DNA from: Piscinibacter sp.
Lineage (GTDB): Bacteria; Pseudomonadota; Gammaproteobacteria; Burkholderiales; Burkholderiaceae_C
Direction of reading: 5' to 3'
NCBI GenBank assembly: GCA_016706565.1
Contig: JADJJI010000013.1
Coordinates: 248,001-312,000 of the forward strand
DNA: 64,000 nucleotides
A program made the position numbers and the translations under genes. Within the stretch, counting starts at the first letter, position 1, and every line of letters starts with the position of its first letter. This document shows positions 33,655-46,065 of this stretch, piece after piece. The notes under the pieces are model-generated. The model did not search any database. It had not been told where the DNA came from and saw only the letters and a list, made by a program, of their open reading frames with translations.

Positions 33655-34756
33655 CGAGCCCCTCGGCACGCCGCCGTTCGCTGTAGCGGCGGTACGAGGC
33701 GCTGTCGAGGATGGCCGTCTCCAGGCCGCTCTCCAGCGCGCGCTGCATCAGCAGCTCCATCGCCAGCGTCTGCCCTTCGCGCACCGGCAGGCCGGCGGCG
33801 CTGCCGACATCCGGCAGCTGTTCGACGATCTCCAGCGCACGCGCCAGCGTGTCGGCGTCGCGGCTGGCGGCGAGCAGGCCGTAGACCATGCCGTACAGGC
33901 CGTCGAGCGTGCGCGGCAGCAGCGCCGCCGTCTCGGCGCCGGGCTTGGCGGCGAGCAGCTTCATCACGTCGACGGCGGCCTGCAGCTCGCGCAGCACGCC
34001 GAAGAACTCGGCCGCGTTGGCCGCGCCGATGCGGCCCTGTACGAAGACGCGCTTGGCCGATTCCGACAGCCCCGAGCGCAGCACGTTCGAGATGTCTTCC
34101 CAGCCGCGCGGGCTGGCGCCGATCAGGTGGTCGTTGGCGAGCTGCGCCTGCGTGTCGTCGAGCTTGTCGGGGCGCACCTTCAGGTAGGCCATCACCTCGG
34201 GCGCGAAGTCCATCGCCAGCGCATGGGCGAGGAAGGCGTCGATCACCGTCTGCACGTTGAAGTGGAACATGCGGTCGGCCAGCGCCGTGCCCATGTCGTG
34301 GCTGACCGCGCCATGGAAGCTCGCGTTGCCCGCGGCGATCACCTGCCAGCCGTCGGGCAGCCGGTAGTTGCCGACGCGGCGGTCGAGGATCAGCGAGTAG
34401 GCCGAGATCTGCAGCCGCTGGTCGGCGGCAGTCAGTTCGTCGAGGAAGAGGATGCCCGCCGGCATGTCCGGCGTGGGCAGGAACTCCGGCGGGAACCACA
34501 CCGTCTTGGCCTGCCGGTCGTCGGCGAAGATCGCGCCGCGCAGGTCCACCGGCTCGATGGTGGTCAGGCGCAGGTCGACCAGCGGCACGCCGAAATGCTC
34601 GGCCACCTGCCGCACCACCGAGGACTTGCCGACGCCGCGCGTGCCCCACAGCATGGTGGCGCGGCGGCGCAGCGTGGCGTCGGCGTACTGCTCGATCAGC
34701 GCGGCCTTGGCGGCGGCGATCGAGATCGGCGGGATGTTCATCGGGTTGCCGAGCAT
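33647..34756 (-). CDS. MoxR-type AAA+ ATPase
   Basis: The 369-residue ATPase has Walker A GTRGVGKSS (about 38-46), Walker B GILFLDE (Asp106-Glu107) and a sensor region with AAGN. It is followed by, and overlaps, the metallopeptidase-like VWA gene, the usual MoxR-VWA pairing. It is not the methanol dehydrogenase MxaR, which is at 18522 and has NE in Walker B; the two ATPases share little beyond the motifs. The start ATG at 34756 is preceded by AGGG; a second ATG at 34741 is possible. Confidence 0.9.
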   Translation of the reverse strand: MLGNPMNIPPISIAAAKAALIEQYADATLRRRATMLWGTRGVGKSSVVRQVAEHFGVPLVDLRLTTIEPVDLRGAIFADDRQAKTVWFPPEFLPTPDMPAGILFLDELTAADQRLQISAYSLILDRRVGNYRLPDGWQVIAAGNASFHGAVSHDMGTALADRMFHFNVQTVIDAFLAHALAMDFAPEVMAYLKVRPDKLDDTQAQLANDHLIGASPRGWEDISNVLRSGLSESAKRVFVQGRIGAANAAEFFGVLRELQAAVDVMKLLAAKPGAETAALLPRTLDGLYGMVYGLLAASRDADTLARALEIVEQLPDVGSAAGLPVREGQTLAMELLMQRALESGLETAILDSASYRRYSERRRAEGLDG

Positions 34757-34759
34757 CGT

Positions 34760-35743
34760 TCACCCTGGAGGTCGGATCGCGGCCGCGGCACTGCGCCAAG
34801 ACAACGCGGTGGAGGGGCGGGGCCGCCGCGGCAGCTCGAAGCGCGGCAGCTCCTGCAGGCACAGGCCCAGCGCCAGCAGCAGCGGCGGGGCGTTGAAGAT
34901 GAGCATGCGGAACACCGAGTTCTTCGCGATCTCGAAGCTCGGCACCGCCAGCGACGCGCCGATCAGCGCAGCGACGCCGAGCAGCGGCACGCAGCGGCGC
35001 GCGGCCACCTTCCAGCGCGCCGTGGCCAGCCGCGCATGGAACTGCGCCGGCGGTTCGGCCAGCGTGGCCGCCAGGTGTGCGGCGGCACGCTCCATCTGGC
35101 GCCGGGCATGTTCGCTGCGCGCCGGCTCGCGCCGTGGCAGGCGGAAGCTGCCGCGCCAGCCGGCGCCCACGCGCCACAGACTCGACCAGCCCTGGCCGAG
35201 CACGGCGAGCAGGTCTTCGGGCAGTTCGTGCACGTCGCCTTGCGGCGCTTCCACCTCCAGGTCTGCCGGGATTCCCGGCGTCGCGGGCACCTGCAGGCGC
35301 AGCACCAGCGCGTCGCAGTGCAGCTCGAGCCTTGTCGCCAAGCTGCGCAGCGGCGCGTCCGCCGATGCCGCGCCGCCCTGCGGCTCCACGCGCAATCCGA
35401 TGGCCAGCACGAAACCCGGGCCGGTGTGCCATTGCGATGCCGGTGGCACGGTGTCCAGCCGCGCCAGCAGCACGGCCGGGTCGGTGCCGGCCGTCTGCAG
35501 TTCCACCTGCAGGCCGTCGGGGCGCGTCAGCGTGCGGGTGAGCAGGTAGCGCCCCTCGGCGGGGTTCTCCAGCCGCAGGCCCTCGCGCAGCCCGTCCGGG
35601 CCCGGCACCTCCTTGAACGCCAGGCGCCGCTCGAGGCGCTGGCTCGCGGCCAGATCCACGTGAAGGCCACGCCGCGCAAAGGGCGCGGCCAGTCCGAGGA
35701 TCTCGTGGTGCGACAGCGGGTGGGACGGCGGGTGGTACTGCAT
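34760..35743 (-). CDS. Two-helix membrane protein of the MoxR/VWA module (paralogue B)
   Basis: The 327-residue protein has the same plan as the product of 31377-32339: a soluble N-terminal domain opening SHHEILGLAAPFARRG, then two C-terminal membrane helices (CVPLLGVAALIGASLAVP and IFNAPPLLLALGLCLQEL) and a short basic tail. It is the first gene of the four-gene operon, 3 bases before the ATPase gene. Longer readings upstream in frame enter the cbbR region and are rejected. The function is unknown; the paralogy and operon suggest a membrane platform for the ATPase and VWA proteins. Confidence 0.75.
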   Translation of the reverse strand: MQYHPPSHPLSHHEILGLAAPFARRGLHVDLAASQRLERRLAFKEVPGPDGLREGLRLENPAEGRYLLTRTLTRPDGLQVELQTAGTDPAVLLARLDTVPPASQWHTGPGFVLAIGLRVEPQGGAASADAPLRSLATRLELHCDALVLRLQVPATPGIPADLEVEAPQGDVHELPEDLLAVLGQGWSSLWRVGAGWRGSFRLPRREPARSEHARRQMERAAAHLAATLAEPPAQFHARLATARWKVAARRCVPLLGVAALIGASLAVPSFEIAKNSVFRMLIFNAPPLLLALGLCLQELPRFELPRRPRPSTALSWRSAAAAIRPPG

Positions 35744-35789
35744 GACGCGCCGGGCCGGCAGCGGCCCATCGTGTGCGCCGATTCTGCCT

Positions 35790-36767
35790 TCAGGCGCGTG
35801 CGGCGGCGCGCCGGGTCTTCCTGGGGCGCGGTGAGGCCGGCGCATCGCCGAGCTGCCGCGCGATCTCGGCCTGCCCGCGTGTGCACAGAAACTTCTCGAA
35901 GGCCAGCGCCACCTGCGGCAGCTGGCGCGAGGCCAGGTGCATGACGTGCCAGTCGCGCTCGATCGGGTTGTGGTCCATCGGCAGCAGCGCGAGCACGCCG
36001 GCGCGAAGTTCCAGCACGCAGGTGTGCATCGACAGGAAGGCCACGCCGAAGCCGGCCGCGCACATGTGCTTGATGGCCTCGTTGCTCGACAGCTCGGAGC
36101 CGATGCGCAATGGCAGCCCGGCATCCTTGAACAGGCGCTCGATGGTCGAGCGTGTGCCCGAGCCGCGCTCGCGCACCAGGATGCGCTGGTCCGACAGCAT
36201 CGCCATGGTCGCGCGCGGGCCGGCCATCAGCGGGTGGTTCGGCGCGGCGAGAAAGGCCATCGGGTGCTTGGCGAAGGGCGTCGAATCGGTCTTCAGCTCG
36301 GCGGGCGGGCGGCCCATGATGGCCAGGTCGATCTCCTGCGAGGCGAGCATCTGCACGATCTCGTCGCGGTTGCCGACCTGCAGCTTCACCTTCACCTGCG
36401 GGTGCTCGTTGGCGAAGGTCACCAGCATCGGCGGCAGCAGGTATTCGGCGGTGGTGATCGCGCCCACGCGCAGGGTGCCGGAGAACACGCCCTGCAGCGT
36501 GGCCATCTCCTCGCCGGCCTCGCGCCAGAGCTCGAGGATGCGCCGCGCATAACCGTCGAGCAGCTCGCCGGCCTCGGTCAGGCGGATGCCGCGGCCGGTG
36601 CGCTGCAGCAGCTGCGAGCGCGCCGACTCCTCCAGCGCGGCGATCTGGATCGACACCGCCGGCTGCGTGAGGTGCATCTCGTCGGCGGCCGCCGACACGC
36701 TGCCCAGCCGCGCCACGGCGTGGAAGGTGGCGAGCTGGCGGAAGGTGGCGTTCTTGGTCAGCGGCAT
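35790..36767 (-). CDS. cbbR: LysR-type regulator of the Calvin cycle operon, CbbR
   Basis: The 325-residue protein has an N-terminal LysR helix-turn-helix (about 6-65; VSAAADEMHLTQPAVS) and a periplasmic-binding-fold effector domain. It is transcribed away from cbbL, the standard arrangement for CbbR, which activates the cbb operon in response to metabolites such as RuBP or NADPH. The C-terminal 20 residues are an alanine- and arginine-rich tail beyond the usual CbbR end. An inverted repeat lies directly upstream in the shared promoter region. Confidence 0.94.
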   Translation of the reverse strand: MPLTKNATFRQLATFHAVARLGSVSAAADEMHLTQPAVSIQIAALEESARSQLLQRTGRGIRLTEAGELLDGYARRILELWREAGEEMATLQGVFSGTLRVGAITTAEYLLPPMLVTFANEHPQVKVKLQVGNRDEIVQMLASQEIDLAIMGRPPAELKTDSTPFAKHPMAFLAAPNHPLMAGPRATMAMLSDQRILVRERGSGTRSTIERLFKDAGLPLRIGSELSSNEAIKHMCAAGFGVAFLSMHTCVLELRAGVLALLPMDHNPIERDWHVMHLASRQLPQVALAFEKFLCTRGQAEIARQLGDAPASPRPRKTRRAAARA

Positions 36768-36775
36768 GGTGAGAT

Positions 36776-38338
<1,563 letters not shown>

Positions 38339-38349
38339 GGAGCAACCAC

Positions 38350-38769
38350 ATGCGAATCACCCAAGGCACCTTCTCCTTCCTGCCCGACCTGACGGACGCG
38401 CAGATCACCAAGCAGATCGACTACTGCCTCGGCAAGGGCTGGGCGCTGGGCATCGAATACACCGACGACCCGCACCCGCGCAACACCTTCTGGGAGATGT
38501 ACGGCAACCCGATGTTCGACATCCAGGACGCCGCAGGCATCCTCATGGAGATCAACGCCTGCCGCAAGACCTTCCCGCAGCAGTATGTCCGCGTCACCGC
38601 GTTCGACTCGACGCACGGCACGGAGTCGGTGGTGATGTCCTTCATCGTCAACCGGCCGACCAACGAGCCCGGCTTCCGCCTGATCCGCACCGAGGAGCCC
38701 GGCCGCACGATCCGCTACAGCATCGAGAGCTACGCCGTGCAGGCGAAGCCCGAAGGCGCACGCTACTGA
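38350..38769 (+). CDS. cbbS: RuBisCO small subunit, red-type
   Basis: The 139-residue protein has the small-subunit core ([20 protein letters not shown], the [10 protein letters not shown] loop) and the C-terminal extension of about 30 residues typical of red-type enzymes. It lies 11 bases after cbbL with an AAGGAGCAA ribosome-binding site. Together they form the L8S8 enzyme. Confidence 0.97.
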   Translation: MRITQGTFSFLPDLTDAQITKQIDYCLGKGWALGIEYTDDPHPRNTFWEMYGNPMFDIQDAAGILMEINACRKTFPQQYVRVTAFDSTHGTESVVMSFIVNRPTNEPGFRLIRTEEPGRTIRYSIESYAVQAKPEGARY

Positions 38770-38794
38770 TCGGCCCGCAGTGCCACGCCGCGCC

Positions 38795-39703
38795 ATGGAC
38801 GCCTCTTCCCCCGCCGCACCCGCTTCGACCGCGCCACGAGCGCTGTTCGAATCCTCGGGCGTGAAAGCGCTGCTCGACCAGCTCGATGCCGAGCTGATCG
38901 GCCTGGCGCCGGTGAAGGGCCGCATCCGCGACATCGCGGCACTGCTGCTGATCGACAAGCTGCGGGCCGAGCAGGGCCTGCAGTCGCAGCCGCCGACGCT
39001 GCACATGTGCTTCACCGGCAATCCCGGCACCGGCAAGACCACCGTGGCGCTGCGCATGGCCGAGGTGCTCAAGCAGCTCGGCTACGTGCGCAAGGGCCAC
39101 CTGGTGGCGGTGACGCGCGACGATCTCGTCGGCCAGTTCATCGGCCACACGGCGCCCAAGACCAAGGAGATCATCAAGAAGGCGATGGGCGGCGTGCTGT
39201 TCATCGACGAGGCCTACTACCTGTACCGCCCGGAGAACGAGCGCGACTACGGGCAGGAGGCGATCGAGATCCTGATGCAGGTCATGGAAAACAACCGCGA
39301 CGACCTCGTCGTGATCCTGGCGGGTTACAAGGACCGCATGGACACCTTCTTCGGCAGCAACCCCGGCATGGCCTCGCGCATCGCGCACCACATCGACTTC
39401 CCCGACTACTCGGAAGCCGAGCTGATGCAGATCGCCCAGCTGATGCTCGGCAAGCTGAACTACCGCTTCGGCAGCGATGCCCTGCCGGCCTTCGAGCAGT
39501 ACGTGCACCTGCGCCGCCAGCAGCCGCACTTCGCCAACGCACGCTCGATCCGCAACGCGCTCGACCGCATCCGCCTGCGCCATGCGACGCGGCTGTTTTC
39601 CGCCGAGGCCTCGCTCAGCCGCGACGAGCTCGTCACGCTGCACGCGCAGGACATCCTGGCCAGCCGCGTCTTCACACAATCCCAGCAAGGAAAGCAAGCA
39701 TGA
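38795..39703 (+). CDS. cbbX: Red-type RuBisCO activase, CbbX
   Basis: The 302-residue AAA+ protein has Walker [10 protein letters not shown], Walker [11 protein letters not shown] and an arginine-rich lid. CbbX rings remodel inhibited red-type RuBisCO by pulling on the CbbL C-terminus, and they need RuBP. The ATG at 38795 was chosen over the GTG at 38780, which adds only five residues. It overlaps cbbY by 4 bases. Its presence supports the red-type call for cbbL. Confidence 0.95.
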   Translation: MDASSPAAPASTAPRALFESSGVKALLDQLDAELIGLAPVKGRIRDIAALLLIDKLRAEQGLQSQPPTLHMCFTGNPGTGKTTVALRMAEVLKQLGYVRKGHLVAVTRDDLVGQFIGHTAPKTKEIIKKAMGGVLFIDEAYYLYRPENERDYGQEAIEILMQVMENNRDDLVVILAGYKDRMDTFFGSNPGMASRIAHHIDFPDYSEAELMQIAQLMLGKLNYRFGSDALPAFEQYVHLRRQQPHFANARSIRNALDRIRLRHATRLFSAEASLSRDELVTLHAQDILASRVFTQSQQGKQA

Positions 39704-40503
39704 GCGTACAGGCCCTGATCTTCGACGTCGACGGCACGCTGGCCGACACCGAGGAAGCGCATCGCGTGGCGTTCAACAACGCCTTCGAGCGCTACAAGCT
39801 GGGCTGGAAGTGGAGCCAGGACGCCTACCGCGAACTGCTCAAGACCACCGGCGGCAAGGAGCGCATCGCCGCCTACCTGGCCAGCAAGACGCTGAGCCCC
39901 TCCGACCGCAAGCGCCTGACCGAGCTGATCCCGGCCATCCACGCCGAGAAGACGAAGTTCTACAGCTCCTTCGTCGCCGACGGCGCGGTGCCGCTGCGCG
40001 AAGGTGTGGCGCGCCTGATGGAAGAAGCGCTGACGGCCGGCTGCCGCCTGGGCATCGCCAGCACGACCACCGCCGCCAACATCGACGCCTTGCTCGGCTC
40101 CACGCTCGGCCCGCGCGGGCTGGAGATGTTCAGCGTCATCGCCTGCGGCGACCAGGTGCCGGCCAAGAAGCCCGCGCCCGACATCTACAAGCTGGCCTTG
40201 CAGCACCTGGGCGTCGACGCCGACCAGGCGGTGGCGCTGGAAGACTCGCACAACGGCCTGCTCGCCGCCACGGGCGCCGGCCTGTGGACGGTGATCACCC
40301 CGACCTACTGGACCGAGTCGCACGACTTCAGCGGCGCCGACCTGGTGCTGCCCAGCCTGGGCGACCCGGCCAAGCCGATCGCGGGCGAGCCCGGCTCGAA
40401 GCTGGAAGACGCTGCCTGGCTGACGCATGCCGAGCTGGTGCGCCGCGTCGAACAGCGTCCGCACTGCGAAGTGGCCGCGCTGTACGCCCCGAGGGCCGCA
40501 TGA
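39700..40503 (+). CDS. cbbY: HAD-family sugar phosphatase, CbbY
   Basis: The 267-residue HAD protein has motif [10 protein letters not shown], motif III lysine in AKKPAPDIY and motif [10 protein letters not shown]. In red-type bacteria CbbY dephosphorylates xylulose-1,5-bisphosphate, an inhibitor of RuBisCO, so it works together with CbbX. The AAGGAAAG ribosome-binding site precedes the ATG, which overlaps the cbbX stop, and its own stop overlaps the epimerase start. Confidence 0.93.
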   Translation: MSVQALIFDVDGTLADTEEAHRVAFNNAFERYKLGWKWSQDAYRELLKTTGGKERIAAYLASKTLSPSDRKRLTELIPAIHAEKTKFYSSFVADGAVPLREGVARLMEEALTAGCRLGIASTTTAANIDALLGSTLGPRGLEMFSVIACGDQVPAKKPAPDIYKLALQHLGVDADQAVALEDSHNGLLAATGAGLWTVITPTYWTESHDFSGADLVLPSLGDPAKPIAGEPGSKLEDAAWLTHAELVRRVEQRPHCEVAALYAPRAA

Positions 40504-41222
40504 TGAGCAACACCATCCGCATCGCACCCAGCCTGCTGTCGGCCGACTTCGCGCGCCTGGGCGAGGAGGTCAGGGCGGTGATCGCCGCCGGCGCCGATCT
40601 GATCCACTTCGACGTGATGGACAACCATTACGTGCCCAACCTCACCGTCGGCCCGCTGGTGTGCCAGGCGATCAAGCCGCACGCCACGGTGCCGATCGAC
40701 GTGCACCTGATGGTCAAGCCGGTGGACGCGCTGATCCCGATGTTCGCGCAGGCCGGCGCCGGGCTCATCAGCTTCCACCCCGAGGCGAGCGAGCATGTCG
40801 ACCGCAGCATCCAGCTGATCAAGTCGCTCGGCGTGAAGGCCGGGCTGGTGCTCAACCCGGCCACGCCGCTGCACGTGCTCGATCATGTCATCGAGCAGCT
40901 CGACCTGGTGCTGCTGATGTCGGTGAACCCCGGCTTCGGCGGGCAGAGCTTCATCGAGTCCACGCTGCCCAAGCTCGAGAAGGCGCGCCGCCTGGTGGAC
41001 ACGGCAATGAAGAACACCGGCCGCGAGATCTGGCTCGAGGTCGACGGCGGCGTCAAGCGCGACAACGCCCGCCGCGTCGCCGAGGCCGGCGCCGACACCA
41101 TGGTGGCCGGCTCGGCCGTCTTCACCGGCGCACGCAACACCGCGGCCTATGCCGAGGCGATCGCCGGCATCCGCGACGAAGCGCTGGCCGGCCAGCAGAG
41201 GCTCGCCCTGGAGACCGTGTGA
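40500..41222 (+). CDS. cbbE: Ribulose-phosphate 3-epimerase
   Basis: The 240-residue TIM-barrel enzyme has the family motifs [22 protein letters not shown] and [10 protein letters not shown]. It interconverts xylulose-5-phosphate and ribulose-5-phosphate in the regeneration phase. Two ATGs in tandem (40500, 40503) overlap the cbbY stop; either may be used. It overlaps the phosphatase gene by 4 bases. Confidence 0.95.
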   Translation: MMSNTIRIAPSLLSADFARLGEEVRAVIAAGADLIHFDVMDNHYVPNLTVGPLVCQAIKPHATVPIDVHLMVKPVDALIPMFAQAGAGLISFHPEASEHVDRSIQLIKSLGVKAGLVLNPATPLHVLDHVIEQLDLVLLMSVNPGFGGQSFIESTLPKLEKARRLVDTAMKNTGREIWLEVDGGVKRDNARRVAEAGADTMVAGSAVFTGARNTAAYAEAIAGIRDEALAGQQRLALETV

Positions 41223-41926
41223 AGGAGACGCTCCGCCTCGTGCAGGCCGTTGCCTTCGATCTCGACGGCACGCTGGTCGACAGTGCGCCCGACATCCAGC
41301 ACGCGCTGAACGCCGCGCTGAAGAAGGCCGGTCTCGAGCGCTTCGACCTCGACGCCGTGCGCGGCTGGATCGGCGACGGCCCCGATGTGCTGATCGCCCG
41401 CGCGCTGGCCGCGCAGGGCCTGGGCGATGCCGACGACGAGCTGCGCGCGCGCCTGCGCCGCTGGTTCGACGTCGACACCCTGGCCGCGCCGCTGGCGCAC
41501 GGCGTCGTCTACCCGGGCATCCTCGACCTGGTCAGCGGCCTGCACCGTGTGATGCCGATGGTGGTGGTGACGAACAAGCCTACGCCGCTGGCGCGCGCCG
41601 TGCTCGACGCGGCCGGCGTGCTGCCCTTCGTCGACGCCGTGTTCGGCGCCGACACCGCCGCGCTGCGCAAGCCCGCGCCCGGCATGCTGCTGGCCGCCGC
41701 GCAGCAACTGGCCATCGCGCCCGAGCAGCTGCTGATGGTCGGCGACAGCGCGCCCGACATGCAGTCGGCCCACGCCGCCGGCTGCCGCGCGGTGCTGGTG
41801 CCCTGGGGCTACGGCCACCACACGCTGCCCAACTGGCTCGACCCGCTGCGCGTGTCCGGCCCCGACGAACTGCTGCAGGTGCTGCTCGCCACGCGCGGCG
41901 CCGCCGAACCTCTTTTCAACTCGTAG
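41219..41926 (+). CDS. cbbZ: Phosphoglycolate phosphatase, CbbZ
   Basis: The 235-residue HAD phosphatase has motif [15 protein letters not shown], a motif III lysine in RKPAPGM and motif [11 protein letters not shown]. It removes the phosphate from 2-phosphoglycolate formed when RuBisCO uses oxygen. The GTG at 41219 overlaps the cbbE stop codon; no ATG is available near the N-terminus. Confidence 0.92.
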   Translation: MKETLRLVQAVAFDLDGTLVDSAPDIQHALNAALKKAGLERFDLDAVRGWIGDGPDVLIARALAAQGLGDADDELRARLRRWFDVDTLAAPLAHGVVYPGILDLVSGLHRVMPMVVVTNKPTPLARAVLDAAGVLPFVDAVFGADTAALRKPAPGMLLAAAQQLAIAPEQLLMVGDSAPDMQSAHAAGCRAVLVPWGYGHHTLPNWLDPLRVSGPDELLQVLLATRGAAEPLFNS

Positions 41927-41935
41927 GAGACCGTC

Positions 41936-43015
41936 ATGCCCACTGGCGGAAGACCCACCCTGACCCAGTTCCTGATCGAGGAACGACGCCGCCACCCCGA
42001 CGCGACCGGCGACCTGAATGCGCTGGTCACCGACGTGTCGCTGGCCTGCAAGGCGATCTCGCGCAAGGTTGCCTTCGGCGCCCTGGCCGACATGCTCGGC
42101 CACGTGCAGGACAACACCGTCAACGTGCAGGGCGAAGAGCAGAAGACGCTCGACGTGGTGAGCAACCAGATGTTCCTGCGCGCGGCCGAGTGGGGCGGCA
42201 TCGTCGCCGGCATGGTGTCGGAGGAGATGGAAGAGGTCTACCACCTGCCGAAGGAGTTCCCGCGCGGCAAGTACCTGCTGCTGTTCGACCCGCTCGACGG
42301 CTCCTCGAACACCGACGTCAATGTGTCGGTGGGCAGCATCTTCTCGGTGCTGCGCGCGGCCACGCCGGGGCAGGATGCCAAACCGGAAGACTTCCTGCAG
42401 CCCGGTGTTCAGCAGGTCTGCGCCGGCTACGCGATCTACGGCCCGTCGACCATGCTCGTGCTGACCATGGGCAACGGCACGCATGCCTTCACGCTCGACC
42501 CGCAGCTCGGTGAATGGGTGCTCAGCCACCCGAACCTGAAGATCCCCGCGAAGACGCGCGAGTTCGCCATCAACGCCTCGAACAGCCGCTTCTGGGAGCC
42601 GGCCGTCAAGCGCTACGTCGACGAATGCCTGGCCGGCCAGACCGGCCCGCGCGGCGCCGACTTCAACATGCGCTGGATTGCCTCGCTGGTGGCCGAGACG
42701 CACCGCATCCTGATGCGCGGCGGCGTCTTCATGTACCCGCGCGACAACAAGGACCCGGCCAAGACCGGCCGCCTGCGCCTGCTCTACGAGGCCAACCCGA
42801 TCTCGATGCTGATCGAGCAGGCCGGCGGCCAGGCCAGCACCGGCCGCAAGCGCATGCTCGAAGTGCAGCCCGAATCGCTGCACCAGCGCATCGGCTTCAT
42901 CTTCGGCTCGTCGGAGGAGGTCTCGCGCATCGAAGGCTACCACCACGAGGAGCCGCAGGACACCTTCAAGTCGCCGCTGTTCGGCAAGCGGGGTCTGTTC
43001 GCCACGCCGGTCTGA
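41936..43015 (+). CDS. cbbF: Fructose-1,6-bisphosphatase class I
   Basis: The 359-residue enzyme has the class I metal-site motif FDPLDGSSNTDVN and the EANP segment before the C-terminal domain. It hydrolyses fructose-1,6-bisphosphate, and in Calvin-cycle operons often also acts on sedoheptulose-1,7-bisphosphate. It lies 9 bases after cbbZ, with a TAGGAG ribosome-binding site. An 88-base gap with no evident signal follows before cbbP. Confidence 0.96.
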   Translation: MPTGGRPTLTQFLIEERRRHPDATGDLNALVTDVSLACKAISRKVAFGALADMLGHVQDNTVNVQGEEQKTLDVVSNQMFLRAAEWGGIVAGMVSEEMEEVYHLPKEFPRGKYLLLFDPLDGSSNTDVNVSVGSIFSVLRAATPGQDAKPEDFLQPGVQQVCAGYAIYGPSTMLVLTMGNGTHAFTLDPQLGEWVLSHPNLKIPAKTREFAINASNSRFWEPAVKRYVDECLAGQTGPRGADFNMRWIASLVAETHRILMRGGVFMYPRDNKDPAKTGRLRLLYEANPISMLIEQAGGQASTGRKRMLEVQPESLHQRIGFIFGSSEEVSRIEGYHHEEPQDTFKSPLFGKRGLFATPV

Positions 43016-43103
43016 GCGCCACAAAGGCTCGCGCCATCCACGCGGGCGGGATCAAGGAGTACCCGCACGCTCGCCACGATTTTCTTCACTTCCGGGAACT
43101 CCC

Positions 43104-43982
43104 ATGTCCGCCAAGCACCCCATCATCGCGATCACCGGATCGTCGGGCGCCGGCACCACCTCGGTGACGCGCACCTTCGAGAACATCTTCCGCCGCGAGA
43201 AGGTCGACGCCGCCATCATCGAGGGCGACTCCTTCCACCGCTATGACCGCCTGGCCATGCGCGCCAAGATGGCCGAGGCCGAGGCCGCGGGCAATCGCAA
43301 CTTCAGCCACTTCGGCCACGAGGGCAACCTGTTCGAGGAGCTCGAGTCGCTGTTCCGCGACTACGCCGAAAGCGGCACCGGCAAGAGCCGCAAGTACCTG
43401 CACGACGCCAACGAGGCCGCGCCCTTCAAGCAGGACCCCGGCACCTTCACGCCCTGGCAGGACCTGCCCAAGAGCGAGCTGATGTTCTACGAGGGCCTGC
43501 ACGGCGGCGTGACCACCGACAAGGTCGACATCGCGCGCTACCCCGACCTGCTGATCGGCGTGGTGCCGGTCATCAACCTCGAGTGGATCCAGAAGATCCA
43601 CCGCGACAAGAACATGCGCGGCTACTCCACCGACGCGGTGACCGACGTGATCCTGCGCCGCATGCCCGACTACGTGCACTACATCTGCCCGCAGTTCACG
43701 CGCACGCACATCAACTTCCAGCGCGTGCCGGTGGTCGACACCTCCGACCCGTTCATCGCCCGCACCATCCCCACCGCCGACGAGAGCCTGGTGGTGATCC
43801 GCTTCGCCAACCCGGCCGGATTCGATTTCCCCTACCTGCTGAGCATGCTGCACGACTCGTTCATGTCGCGCGCCAACACGCTGGTGGTGCCCGGCGGCAA
43901 GATGGAACTGGCCATGCAGCTGATCTTCACGCCGATGATCCTGCGGCTGGTGGAGCGCCGCAAGAAGGCCCTGGCGAACTGA
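43104..43982 (+). CDS. cbbP: Phosphoribulokinase
   Basis: The 292-residue enzyme has the P-loop [10 protein letters not shown] (about 10-19) and the proteobacterial phosphoribulokinase motifs SFHRYDR and FSHFGHEGN. It makes ribulose-1,5-bisphosphate from ribulose-5-phosphate and ATP. Bacterial enzymes of this class are usually activated by NADH. It is 16 bases upstream of cbbT. Confidence 0.96.
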   Translation: MSAKHPIIAITGSSGAGTTSVTRTFENIFRREKVDAAIIEGDSFHRYDRLAMRAKMAEAEAAGNRNFSHFGHEGNLFEELESLFRDYAESGTGKSRKYLHDANEAAPFKQDPGTFTPWQDLPKSELMFYEGLHGGVTTDKVDIARYPDLLIGVVPVINLEWIQKIHRDKNMRGYSTDAVTDVILRRMPDYVHYICPQFTRTHINFQRVPVVDTSDPFIARTIPTADESLVVIRFANPAGFDFPYLLSMLHDSFMSRANTLVVPGGKMELAMQLIFTPMILRLVERRKKALAN

Positions 43983-43998
43983 GGCGGAGGGTACGACC

Positions 43999-46044
43999 AT
44001 GACCACCCCCACGCTCGACGCCACCGCCTTGCGCACGCTGTGCGCCAATGCCCTGCGCGTGCTGTCCTTCGACGCCGTGCAGGCCGCCAACTCCGGCCAC
44101 CCGGGCATGCCCATGGGCATGGCCGACATCGCCGAGGCGCTGTGGCGCCATCACCTGAAGCACGACCCGACCGACCCGCAGTGGATCGACCGCGACCGCT
44201 TCGTCGTCTCCAACGGCCACGGCTCGATGCTGCTGTACGCGCTGCTGCACCTGAGCGGCTACGCGCTGCCGATGAGCGAGCTCAAGCGCTTCCGGCAACT
44301 GCACTCGCTCACGCCGGGCCACCCCGAGCACGGCCTCACGCCCGGCGTCGAGACCACCACCGGCCCGCTCGGCCAGGGCATCACCAATGCGGTGGGCATG
44401 GCGCTGGCCGAGAAGCTGCTCGCCGCCGAATTCAATCGCCCCGGCCACACGGTGGTCGACCACCGCACCTACGTGTTCCTCGGCGATGGCTGCCTGATGG
44501 AAGGCATCAGCCACGAGGCCTGCTCGCTGGCCGGCACCTGGCGGCTGAACAAGCTGGTCGCCTTCTACGACGACAACGGCATCTCGATCGACGGCGGCGT
44601 GAAAGGCTGGTTCGGCGACGACACGCCGGCGCGCTTCGAGGCCTATGGCTGGACGGTGCTGCGCAACGTCGACGGTCACGACCGCGCCGCGCTCGATGCG
44701 GCCATCGCCGCGGCCAAGACCTCCGACCACCCGGTGCTGATCTGCTGCAGGACGCAGATCGGCCACGGCTCGCCCAACCGCGCCGGCACCGCCAAGGCGC
44801 ACGGCGAGGCGCTCGGCGCCGAGGAGATCAAGCTCACCCGCGAGGCGCTGGGCTGGAGCTGGCCGCCGTTCGAGATTCCCGAGGCGGTGCAGGCTGCGTG
44901 GTCGGCGCGCGAGCAGGGCGCGGCACGGCGGCGCGACTGGCAAGGCCGGTTCAGCGCCTATGCCGAGGCCTTCCCCGAGCTGGCGCACGAGCTGCTGCGC
45001 CGCCATGCCGCGGCCGGCGCCCCCACCGAGAAGGCCGAACGTGCCTTCGCGCAGGCCATCGCCGACACCGAGAGCAAGAAGGCCACCGTCGCCTCGCGCA
45101 AGGCCTCGCAGGAGCTGCTCAATGCGGTGGCGCCCTCGATGCCCGAGCTGCTCGGCGGCTCGGCCGACCTGACCGGCTCCAACCTCACCGACTGGAAGGG
45201 CCACAAGCCGCTGCTCGGTGCCGGCACCGGCAACCACGTGCACTACGGGGTGCGTGAGTTCGGCATGGCGGCGATCATGAACGGCGTGTCGCTGCACGGC
45301 GGCTTCCGCCCCTACGGCGGCACCTTCCTGACCTTCAGCGACTACTCGCGCAACGCGCTGCGCATGTCGGCACTGATGAAGCTGCCGGTGGTGCATGTGT
45401 TCACGCACGATTCGATTGGCCTGGGCGAAGACGGCCCCACGCACCAACCGGTGGAGCATGTGTCGAGCCTGCGGCTGATCCCCGGCCTCGACGTCTGGCG
45501 CCCGGCCGACGCGACCGAGACCACCGTGGCCTGGCGCGAAGCGCTGCGCCGCACCGACGGCCCCAGCGCGCTGGCGCTCAGCCGCCAGGGCCTGCCGCAC
45601 GCCGGCGACGGCAGCGAGCGCGCCGATGCCATCGCGCGCGGCGGCTACGTGCTGCGCAAGCCGGCCCACGAGCAGGTGGTGCTGATCGCCACCGGCTCCG
45701 AAGTGGGCGTGGCGTTGGCCGCGGCCACGCTGCTGGGCGAGGAAGGCATCGCCGCGCGCGTCGTCTCCGTGCCCTGCCTGGACCTCTACGAGCGCCAGAG
45801 CGAGACCTACCGCGCCGAGGTGATCCCGCGCCATCTGCCGCGCCTGGCGGTGGAGGCCGGCAGCACCGGCCTGTGGTGGCGCCACGTCGGCGAGAACGGC
45901 GACGTGGTGGGCCTGGACCGCTTCGGCGAGTCGGCCCCCGCAGGCGACCTGTTCCGCCTGTTCGGCATCACCGCCGAGATGGTGGCGGTACGCGCCACCC
46001 GGCTCGTCGGCGCGGCCACGAAGCCCGAACTCGTCCCGCATTGA
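43999..46044 (+). CDS. cbbT: Transketolase
   Basis: The 681-residue enzyme has the thiamine-diphosphate motif starting [13 protein letters not shown] and the second-domain segment [19 protein letters not shown]. It transfers two-carbon units in the regeneration phase. A GGCGGAGG ribosome-binding site precedes the ATG. A very long open frame on the opposite strand across this gene and cbbA is a by-product of GC bias. Confidence 0.96.
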   Translation: MTTPTLDATALRTLCANALRVLSFDAVQAANSGHPGMPMGMADIAEALWRHHLKHDPTDPQWIDRDRFVVSNGHGSMLLYALLHLSGYALPMSELKRFRQLHSLTPGHPEHGLTPGVETTTGPLGQGITNAVGMALAEKLLAAEFNRPGHTVVDHRTYVFLGDGCLMEGISHEACSLAGTWRLNKLVAFYDDNGISIDGGVKGWFGDDTPARFEAYGWTVLRNVDGHDRAALDAAIAAAKTSDHPVLICCRTQIGHGSPNRAGTAKAHGEALGAEEIKLTREALGWSWPPFEIPEAVQAAWSAREQGAARRRDWQGRFSAYAEAFPELAHELLRRHAAAGAPTEKAERAFAQAIADTESKKATVASRKASQELLNAVAPSMPELLGGSADLTGSNLTDWKGHKPLLGAGTGNHVHYGVREFGMAAIMNGVSLHGGFRPYGGTFLTFSDYSRNALRMSALMKLPVVHVFTHDSIGLGEDGPTHQPVEHVSSLRLIPGLDVWRPADATETTVAWREALRRTDGPSALALSRQGLPHAGDGSERADAIARGGYVLRKPAHEQVVLIATGSEVGVALAAATLLGEEGIAARVVSVPCLDLYERQSETYRAEVIPRHLPRLAVEAGSTGLWWRHVGENGDVVGLDRFGESAPAGDLFRLFGITAEMVAVRATRLVGAATKPELVPH

Positions 46045-46065
46045 ACTGAACTTCAGGAGCCTCTC

